Source: Eurosta solidaginis (Eukaryota; Arthropoda; Insecta; Diptera; Tephritidae). Taken from it: a stretch of 64,000 nt of DNA. The DNA is taken from assembly GCF_040869045.1 (NCBI RefSeq), contig NC_090319.1, forward strand, positions 340,608,302 to 340,672,301, in the 5' to 3' direction. The notes under the pieces were generated by a model. It ran no database searches, had not been told where the DNA came from, and saw nothing but the letters and a program-made list of their open reading frames with translations. A program made the translations under genes and the position numbers. The first letter of the stretch is position 1. Each line of letters begins with the position of its first letter. Of this stretch, positions 55,990 to 64,000 are shown one piece after another.

Positions 55990-56200
55990 TAGGACAAAAA
56001 GTGGACCCGGGCACCCCTAGAATGTGTTTATACAATATGGATATCAAATGAAAGCTGTTGATGAATGCTCTAGTACAGGGTAGTTTTCATACCTATCGGT
56101 TACTAGGGTATCGAGATATAGGCCAAAACGGGGACCCGGGCATCCCTAGAATGTGTGTGTATTTTGGATATCAAATGAAAGCTGTTGCTGAGAGCTTTTA
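55990..56200 (+). repeat. Two ~130-bp monomers in the Helitron, akin to the HINE-A array monomer
   Basis: 'cctagaatgtgtttatacaa' + 'tatggatatcaaatgaaagc' + 'tgttgatga' parallels the HINE-A text 'tctagaatgcgtttgtacga' + 'tatgggtatcaaatgaaagg' + 'tgttaatga'. Confidence 0.75.
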
Positions 56201-56401
56201 AGTAATTTTCAATGTGATATTCGATTTAGTCGCATCAACCTGGCATAACTGATAAATATGCATGCGAAACTGATATAAAGACATGAATTAATAATACCCA
56301 CATACCTATTTACATACGTCATATTCGATTTGCCTGAACTTGGTATATAAATTTGCCTATATTAGTATTTCCGATGCTTTTTTCCGGAAGTAGACCAGAG
56401 A

Positions 56402-56485
56402 CGGACTGGGACTGGGATTAGGACTTGGACTGAGACTGAGACTCGGAGTGGGACTGGGACTGAGACTCGGAATGGGACTGGAACA
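56402..56485. repeat. GGGACT/GAGACT hexanucleotide repeat
   Basis: Interrupted repeats of ggactg, ggactt, gagact. It continues as purine-rich DNA to about 56690. Confidence 0.85.
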
Positions 56486-56764
56486 AAATACATACCATCC
56501 TCTGGGACTGGCAATAAGATATGAAGAAGAATGAGAAAAACTTGGGAGAAGAGAAAAGAGAGAAGGAGACTGAGAAAGAGATAGACTGAGACGAAGATGG
56601 AGATAGATAAAGCGAAAAATACGGAGGGAGGAGTGAATACAAAGATTAGGAAAAAGTTTAGAGGGGCGAGGGAGAGTTAGATGGAAAAAGCTTATTAAAA
56701 TGTATGCAGATATACAAATTTAGGGCAGAACAACGTCTGCCGGGTCTGCTAGTTTTGTTATAAC

Positions 56765-57230
56765 ATACAAAACTAGCACAGCGTTTAAAACATCTAATAG
56801 TATCGGGCGAAAACTGATAACTATCACTAGGTCAGAGAACCTGTTTAGCAGCCACGGCGTATACAAACTTACCTGCGAATGCCAACAAAGTTACATAGGA
56901 CAAATAGGACGGCAAATAAGAACGAGGTTCAGAGAACACATTAGAGATTACAACAAAAAATACGGAATCCAAACATTATACCCGAGTCTAACTTCGCGAA
57001 TCACATGGTCGTGAATGAATGTTCCCCAGCAAACATCAATAAAACAGTTAGGGTTCTTCACATACAAGCAAAAGGCCGACGTCTCAATGTACTCTAAAAC
57101 ATTTAAATCTACAAACAGGAAACATTCGACGATAGAATAATAAACTAAGAGATAAACAAAATTTCTGACACAACATTCGAGCCTTTAAAACTTGCTTACA
57201 AGAAACAAAGTAATAACACCAGTACAACAG
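56765..57230 (+). pseudogene. Penelope-like element: GIY-YIG endonuclease remnant
   Basis: At about 56856 the plus strand reads GVYKLTCECQQSYIGQIGRQ then IRTRFREHIRDYNKK: the GIY (here GVY) and YIG motifs with the conserved Arg and His-containing helix. Shifted further on are SNFANHMVVNE and VLHIQAKGRRLNVL, matching the 'F.NHM...VLH...KGRRLDxLE' end of Penelope-like proteins. This C-terminal domain nicks DNA for target-primed reverse transcription in intact elements. The RT is not recognisable here; frameshifts and stops inactivate it. A Helitron lies immediately 5' and a DINE-like element immediately 3'. Confidence 0.8.
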
Positions 57231-57356
57231 AGAAACACATCACCAAATAAATACAAAACAATTAACGCACGAAAACAACAAACCCACAAAGAGGGTGAAA
57301 CGACTAAAATTACGGACTTTTGCCTGCCTCAGTCAGCCACACAAATCTATCAGTAA

Positions 57357-60161
57357 CAAGTAAGGAAGGTTAAGTTCGGGTGTAACCGAACATTACATAC
57401 TCAGTTGAGAGCTATGGTGACAACATAAGGGAAAATAACCATGTAGGAAAATGAACCGAGGGAAACCCTGGAATGTGTTTGTATGACATGTGTATCAAAT
57501 GAAAGGCATTAAAGAGTATTTTATGAGGGAGTGCGCCATAGTTCTATAGGTGGACGCCATTTAGGGATATAGCCATAACGGTGGATCAGGGTTGACTCCA
57601 GAATGCGTTTGTACGATATGGGTATCAAATGAAAGGTATTAATGAGTATTTTAAAAGGGCGTGGACCTATGTTCTATAGATGGACGCCTTTTCGAGATAT
57701 CACCGTAAAGATGGACCAGGGGTGACTCTAGAATGCGTTTGTACGATATGGTTATCAAATGAAAGGTGTTAATGAGTATTTTAAAAGGGATTAATCCTTA
57801 GTTCCATAGGCGGACGCCGTTTCGAGATATCGCCATAAAGGTGGACCAGGGTGACCCCAGAATTGGTTTGTACAATATGGGCATCAAACGAATGGTGTTA
57901 ATGAGTATTTTAAAAGGGAGTGGGCCTTAGTTCTATAGGTGGACGCCGTTTCGAGATATCGTCATAAAGGTGGACCAGGGGTGACTCTAGAATGCGTTTG
58001 TACGATATGGGTATCAAATGAAAGGTGTTAATGAGTATTTTAAAAGGGAGTGGTGGTTGTTGTATAGGTGGTCGCCTTTTCGAAATTTCGCCATAAAGGT
58101 GGACCAGGGGTGACTCTAGAATGCGTTTGTACGATATGGATATCAAATTAAAGGTATTAATGAGTATTTTAAAAGGGATTAATCCTTAGTTCCATAGGTG
58201 GACGCCGTTTCGAGATATCGCCATAAAGGTGGACCACGGGTGACCCTAGAATTTGTTTGTACAATATGGGTATCAAAAGAAAGGTGTTAATGAGTATTTT
58301 AAAAGGGTGTGGGGCTTAGTTCTATAGGTGGACACCTTTTCGGAATATCGCCACAAAGGTGGACCAGTGGTGACTCTAGAATGTGTTTGTACGATATGGG
58401 TATCAAATTAAAGGTATTAATGAGGGTTTTAAAAGGGAGTGGTGGTTGTTGTATAGGTGGTCGCATTTTCGAGATATCGCCATAAAGGTGGACCAGGGGT
58501 GACCCTAGAATTTGTTTGTACAATATGGGCATCAAAAGAAAGGTGATAATGAGTATTTTAAAAGGGAGTATTCCTTAGTTCCATAGGTGGACGCCGTTTC
58601 GAGATATCGCCATAAAGGTGGATCAGGGGTGACCCTAGAATTTGTTTGTACAATATGGGTATCAAAAGAAAGGTGTTAATGAGTATTTTAAAAGGGTGTG
58701 GGGCTTAGTTCTATAGGTGGAGTTTGTACGATATGGGTATCAAATTAAAGGTATTAATGAGAGTTTTAAAAGGGAGTGGTGGTAGTTGTATATGTGAAGG
58801 CGTTTTCCAGATATCGACCAAAATGTGGACTAGGGTGACGCAGAACATTATCGGTTGGATACCGCTAATTTATTTATATATGTAATACCTGGCAAGATTT
58901 TAAGGGTGTTTTATTTCGCCCTGCAGAACTTTTTCATTTTCTTCTACTTAATATGGTAGGTGTCACAACCATTTTATAAAGTTTTTTCTTAAGTTATATT
59001 TCGCGTCAATAAAACAACCCAATTACCTTACCATGTTTCATCCCTTTTTTCGTATTTGGTATAGAATTATGGCATTTTTTTCATTTTTCGCAATTTTCGA
59101 TATCGAAAAAGTGGGCGTAGTCATAGTCGGATTTCGTTCATTTTTCATACCAAGTTAAAGTGGGTTCAGATAAGTACGTGAACTGAGTTTAGTAAATATA
59201 TATCGATTTTTGCTCAAGTTATCGTGTTAACGGCCATGCGGAAGGACAGACGGACGACTGTGTATAAAAACTGGGCGTGGCATCAACCGATTTCGCCCAT
59301 TTTCACAGAAAACAGTTAACGTCATAAAATCTATGCCCCTACCAAATTTCAAAAGGATTGGTTAATTTTTGTTCGATTTATGGCATTAAAAGTATCCTAG
59401 ACAAATTAAATGAAAAAGGGCGGAGCCACGCCCATTTTTAAATTTTCTTTTATTTTTGTATTTTGTTGCACCATATCATTACTGGAGTTGAATCTTGACA
59501 TAATTTGCTTATATACTGTAAAGATATTAAATTTTTTGTTAAAATTTTACTTTAAAAAAATTTTTTTTTTAAAAGTGGGCGTGGTCCTTCTCCGAATTTT
59601 GCTAATTTTTATTAAGCCTATATACAGTAATAAGAGTAACGTTGCTGCCAAATTTCATCATAATATCTTCAACGACTGCCAAATTACAGCTTGCAAAAGT
59701 TTTAAATTACCTTCTTTAAAAAGTGGGCGGTGCCACGCCCATTGTCCAAAATTTTACTAATTTTATATTTTGCGTCATAGGTTCAACTCATCTACCAAGT
59801 TTCGTCGCTTTATCGGTCTTTTGTAATGAATTATCGCACTTTTTCGGTTTTTCGAAATTTTCGATATCGAAAAAGTGGGCGTGGTTATAGTCCGATATCG
59901 TTCATTTTAAATAGCGATCTGAGATGAGTGCTCAGTAACCTACATACCAAATTTCATCAAGATACCTCAAAATTTACTCAAGTTATCGTGTTAACGGACG
60001 GACGGACGGACGGACGGACATGGCTCAATCAAATTTTTTTTCGATCCTGATTATTTTTATATATGGAAGTCTATATATATCTCGATTCCTTTATATACAA
60101 CCAACCGTTATCCAATCAAACTTAATATACTCTGTGAGCTCTGCTCAACTGAGTATAAAAA
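57357..60161 (-). mobile_element. DINE-like element, HINE-A copy 5, full length (2.8 kb)
   Basis: The minus strand starts 'tttttatactcagttgagcagagctc' at 60161 and ends 'ttcggttacacccgaacttaaccttccttacttg' at 57357. It includes a (ACGG)n run near 59993-60020, the 'cgcccac' blocks, and an array of about ten 130-bp monomers (57480-58790). Confidence 0.92.
57480..58790 (-). repeat. ~130-bp tandem array inside HINE-A copy 5
   Basis: 'ttaatgagtattttaaaaggg' recurs at about 57640, 57769, 57898, 58028, 58158, 58288, 58418, 58546, 58676, i.e. a 128-131 bp period. One monomer near 58718 is truncated. Variants correspond to the A and B types of the 33.5-kb array. Confidence 0.9.
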
Positions 60162-61369
60162 CCACCCTCGGTTCTGAAAGAGCACACAGCACATACACAT
60201 AACTAAATTTACCAGAGCATCAATTTTGACAGTACCTGTTCATGCACGTACGAAATATAAATACAGGACAAACGATAAAAACAGTACAGAAACAAAATCA
60301 ACACTGATTTTGGCGCAACGCGAAACCGGTTTGTCTCCCAACCAAATTTCACAAGCGATGACGGAAAAACGTTCCGATTATATTCCGACATTATATTCTA
60401 AGCCCCTGTGTGCTTTTAGTCCTCTGTAAGGTAATATCCGATCCACTTTACGAAGCTTCCCGTAGCTCTTGAGTGCACCGCTGCTGCAGTATAATGTGGA
60501 ACATGCAAAATGTGACACGAGAACGTTGCGTACGTGCGTTGCGTTTATTCTGTGGCACTTTCTCGATTTGTTTAAATTCGCAATTCAACCAGAAATTGAA
60601 AAACATCAGAAAAGCGGCAATGCTGAAAAATAAATCAAATATTGTCACAACGTACAATAGAAAATTTGAATTGCATGCTGATGCTGCAAGTGTAAGTTTG
60701 GCTGGTGGAAGGTTGTAAAGAAGTATTTGCTTCCTAAGGGAGTGTGGTTGGAGGAGAAATTTGACAAGTGCTTATCAAATCAAGTTGACTTACCACCACA
60801 ACCGCAGGGAAAATGTTGCGGAGAAATTGAGTGTTTCAAGATAAACAATTTTTATTTAGAAATAAATAAATTGTTTTACTTTGTTATTCAGAGAAAAAAA
60901 AACAGGGAGTTGAAGGATGCTTTTTGACTGAAGACAAATATTCGATTCAAGTTAAAAAATAAACGAAATATATATATATGTAAATATTTTTGTTTAAACA
61001 AACTTACACACAATACAGCTAGTTTACTTAAATTTCTTGTTTTATAATCTGCAGCCACAAGTTAGTGAGGTAAACAACAGAAACTCTTATCAAATAGGGG
61101 ATTTATTTAGGTCTTTCCAGTAGAGCTGATTTTATTGCTAAAATTTGTTTAAATTGGTTGTTTTGCACAATGAATTTTGTATCCAAATATCTACTGATTG
61201 ATATTGCAAATGGTAGCTAACAAAAATAGTAGTTGGCTATGAATTCAGTCAAAACATCCGATTAGCACTAGTTCGCTGGTAGTCATTAAAAATGCAGGTC
61301 GGGACCCTCGCTTTGTGGTCTCCAATTTTTTCTGCAGGATGCAAATAAAGCTTCGAGAGATGTGGCTGC
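60162..61369. other. Unassigned DNA
   Basis: Plus frames of 67-81 codons (60226-60429, 60473-60718) lack recognised motifs. Part may belong to the Penelope-like element beyond the HINE insertion. Confidence 0.3.
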
Positions 61370-62150
61370 TACTTTTGTTAGGTAAGCTTGAGCTGGCCGG
61401 TCAATAAAGACCTCATATAGATTGAATGTGTTTATAATGTTACCAGAATTCGTTTACCGACCAAACGGAAAAACCACAACTACCTATCAGAACTTATTTT
61501 ATAAAAAAATAGCTGGCTCCCCTTGGCAAATATTAAAAGTTTTCTAGTAGCTGGAGCCTTGTACTCGCGAGCGCCGGACACGAACACAGAACGTGCTCAG
61601 CTGTTTTTCTGACCGCTCGTACTCGCCACATCTGCTGTTAGTGTTTAGGCCTAATTTATAAGCATGTGCCGCGGAAAGGCAGTGTTCAGTTAATGTGACA
61701 ATAGTGAGCTTAAAATCTTCCCCCAGTTGTGTCCACAAAATGTACTTTAAAGCTCTGGTACGGGACCATATTGTCCGTTCATCCTATATTAGACATCGCT
61801 ATGCTGCTACGGCAAAAAAGCCTGCGCTGAAGCTGCTCCGTGGCCGTAAGCCTAGTTGCAGTTGCTAACGCTATATTTGTGTCCATGAGGTCGGCAGGTG
61901 GGATGTGCAGAATGGAATGTTATGCTGCTTTCAGGGAAGTTTTAAGGGCTTCCGTTATGTTTGGCATTGATAATTTGCATATCTTTTCTAATTTTTTGGT
62001 ATTGGTTTGGCTGTCCACTAAACAGGAACCACATGGTAAAGTATGGGCTTGACAATTGCCGTACATACCCAATGTGATGGTTTGGGCGATAGGCTCTTCG
62101 TGCATCTCAGCATCCTCTTGCATGCATACAGTTTCACGGAGGGTTTTTCG
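61370..62150 (-). pseudogene. LINE family B: RT linker and C-terminus
   Basis: From 62150 the minus strand reads LEKICKLSMPNITEALKTSL, then HSILHIPPADLMDTNIALAT, ATRLTATEQL, VPYQSFKVHFV-type text and LTEHCLSAAHAYKLGL. The last matches 'LTGHCxxxxHAxxLG'. Frame changes and stops are frequent. RNase H is not visible. Homologous 3' part at 40545-40890. Confidence 0.7.
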
Positions 62151-62239
62151 CACTCTTCACTACATGATGTTTTCTCGACAACTGGTCAGAAAACTTAAAC
62201 TTGCCCTATCCGTCTTCTAATTTCTACCTAATTTGTCCA

Positions 62240-62440
62240 CTCCTGTCAAATCAAAGTTGGTAAGAATGCTGGAATTTTTGAAATGAGAAAATCCACTTTC
62301 TCCGAAGCTTGATGAGTGATCGGGCTGAAGCCGTCTTGCTTACAAAATCCATCGGTTGCATGTTCAGCATGACATTCAATGCGAAGTTAGGTGTTATTCT
62401 AAAAGCGCTGTACTGGCGCTAACACTTCGGTAAAACTTTC
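62240..62440 (-). pseudogene. Second LINE family B linker fragment
   Basis: The minus strand encodes ALNVMLNMQPMDFVSKTASA then RSLIKLRRKW, equivalent to the 'ALxxxLxxxPxDxxxxxxAxxxAxRL' linker seen in the neighbouring copy. Confidence 0.5.
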
Positions 62441-64000
62441 CGTGTTAAGTGCGTGCCACCAGATCACTACCACATAGAGCAAGCTCGATTTACCTACCAT
62501 TTCATAAAGCCAGGGTACTATCCTTGGCAAATTATTCCCATAATTCCCCTACCGACGGTATTTTGAAAGCGGGGATATTGTGTCTCGTTCAAGGTTTATT
62601 TCTGGTACACGTGACTCTGCCAGACAGCCCTAAGGAACCGCGCAGGATTAAGAATTCAACCCAAGCATCCTATGCCAACCAGGGCACCAACAATGGCTCC
62701 TGGCAGGGCATTGTTAAACATTCCTTCAACGTGCTATATTTCTTATAAAATATTTAAATATGCTGCAACAAATCAATACCAAAGCCGAACCAGCGACTAT
62801 TACGCGACTATTACCATGAAAAAGGCCCTATTTTGGCTTTGCAATCAGCTGTAATTTCTCGGCTTAATTATTTTATTTGTCCAAAAGTTATTATTGTGTT
62901 TGATGATTGCCTACAATTCCGTCAAATTCCCATCCGCTCACCTGGTACTTCCATAAACTCCTTAAAATTACAGTAAATTTTCTACAAAAACTAAAAAAAA
63001 TATAACAGGATAAAAATACTAAAACTAATACCAAAGCATTCAAACCAAATGCAAATTGTATATTTTCCTCTTTTGAAGCACACTTCCGGCACTCACTTAC
63101 TTTCCCATTCATTTTGCTATGTCAGCTTCCAAAAACTTTTGCCATTTTCGTTGCCACAGAGCAGAGTTTTGCACTTCCTGAAGGTTTTTCAAGTGCCTCA
63201 ATGTGTTTTCAAACGTCTCGAGTCATCTACCCACTTGTCTTTGTTTGCTTTTTTTGCTGGTCTTTCCTTTTCGGTACATAAGCACTTACAATTTTTAGTT
63301 TGTTATTGTACATTTGAAGGCGCGCTGCTTGAATGACACAACAATTGCCACGCGACAAGACATCGTACACCACTTAAATGTCGAACTCGTTGGCTGTCAG
63401 CTCAGCGTCTCACCATTCACAAGCAGTAGGAGCCCTCACCCACATACATACTTACATACATACCAGCGTATACGAATCATCTCCACTTGCATTCATACTT
63501 GGCTTAATAGTCGGTCGAAGCAATTCAAAGTCACTTTGCGAAAACAATGCAGGCGAACTGTGTAAACCACAACAGCCGCTGTTATCTAACTACAAGAATC
63601 AGTCTAAAATGTCGAGACCGCTGAAGCAGAGACTTTGTTTGTTTTGTATGATGCTATGGTTTCTAAGATAGTTCATAAGGATGGTTCTAAAAACAAAAAT
63701 GTATATATAAATAATGAAGGCAATAAAATGCATTCATTCTTTTTCCGCACAGCTCGCAAAGCTCTTAGCCGTCTTAACAATTTTAAATATATAGCAACAA
63801 GGCAAACCAGTAAACTCTTCGTCGTGATAATTGACCTCAGTTAGAAACACCAGCTATAAAGTTTAGTCCATATTCGAATGGTGTTTTCTTCAACATTGTG
63901 GAAACCTTCCAATTACTCTGCTGCTTTCAAAGAGATGTTGCAGGAATCAGAAATAATACGAAGCTTTGATTCAAATTCCGACAGACTTCTGATACCGACT
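62441..64000. other. Unassigned DNA at the right edge
   Basis: Overlapping plus frames of 60-99 codons (62449-62748, 63049-63336, 63314-63565, 63378-63671) overlap one another in different frames and show no recognised motif; a (catac)-type microsatellite lies at 63441-63466. Confidence 0.35.

Larger units (their letters stand above)
55688..56752 (+). mobile_element. Non-autonomous Helitron (CTAG type)
   Basis: 5' end TCTATATATATATAAAGAAA, 3' end hairpin GCAGA-ACAACG-TCTGC followed by CGGGTCTG and CTAG|T. No protein coding. Inside are two ~130-bp direct units (about 56001 and 56131) and a purine-rich 6-bp repeat (56402-56485). The base before TC is T rather than the usual A. Confidence 0.8.

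Noticed and set aside
59993..60025. (ACGG)n microsatellite as an independent locus
   Set aside because: It is an internal part of HINE-A elements (CCGTCCGTCCG on the other strand), present in every copy.
1..64000. CRISPR array, bacterial operon, defence island, virus or biosynthetic cluster
   Set aside because: Introns, SINE/LINE/DINE-like repeats and absence of long intact frames on either strand show a eukaryotic, repeat-rich region; no such system is visible.

Overview
This window looks like a piece of a higher-dipteran genome, most likely a tephritid fruit fly (Bactrocera, Zeugodacus, Ceratitis or Rhagoletis type). It is AT-rich and spliced, has no bacterial-style gene organisation, and is dominated by degraded transposable elements. 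The commonest repeat has the layout of Drosophila DINE-1 / Helentron-associated elements. The fly assignment rests on repeat structure and remembered family consensus, not on a search.

Host gene. The only host coding sequence I can support is three exons of one gene on the minus strand: exon 1 at 19175-18947, exon 2 at 5720-5652 and exon 3 at 5571-5365. All junctions are phase 1, and exons 1 and 3 end in consensus GTAAGT donors. The 76-codon first exon resembles the N-terminus of an axonemal dynein heavy chain. That identity is tentative; the reality of the exons is better supported. The gene runs off the left edge. Its first intron is about 13.2 kb and is filled with transposons.

Layout. 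1-5.3 kb: truncated DINE-like element, a 288-bp foldback, a non-autonomous PIF/Harbinger element with an intron-containing transposase remnant. 5.4-19.2 kb: host exons and the large intron (solo LTR interrupted by a LINE, LINE reverse-transcriptase remnants, a tRNA-derived SINE, a palindromic Tc1 element, a 17-bp minisatellite, a 'CCCGAAATAGTCC' degenerate array, a CGATA-rich array). 20-28 kb: LINE fragment, an array of 'AAGGCGAATTC' MITE units, a second CGATA array, a DINE-like element. 28-37 kb: two DINE-like elements (one full length with a 130-bp tandem array), a second solo LTR, a second 'CCCGAAATAGTCC' array, and a Helitron with both termini and helicase remnants. 37-44 kb: LINE and SINE fragments, several in opposed orientation. 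44.7-47.2 kb: a hAT-type MITE with 8-bp target duplication, itself split by a DINE-like element. 47-54 kb: LINE reverse-transcriptase remnants and a 558-bp long-TIR MITE with a perfect 8-bp target duplication. 55.7-60.2 kb: canonical Helitron, Penelope-like GIY-YIG remnant, full-length DINE-like element. 61-64 kb: LINE remnants and unassigned sequence.

No transposon here appears to encode an intact protein. The structural points most worth following are: (i) a ~130-bp tandem monomer shared between a canonical CTAG-ended Helitron and the DINE-like family, (ii) the palindromic Tc1 element, (iii) the repeat-filled intron of a probable axonemal dynein gene, a pattern known from Drosophila Y-linked fertility genes, and (iv) two dispersed clusters of CGATA motifs. 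I found no operon, CRISPR array, tRNA/rRNA gene, virus or new multi-gene system.
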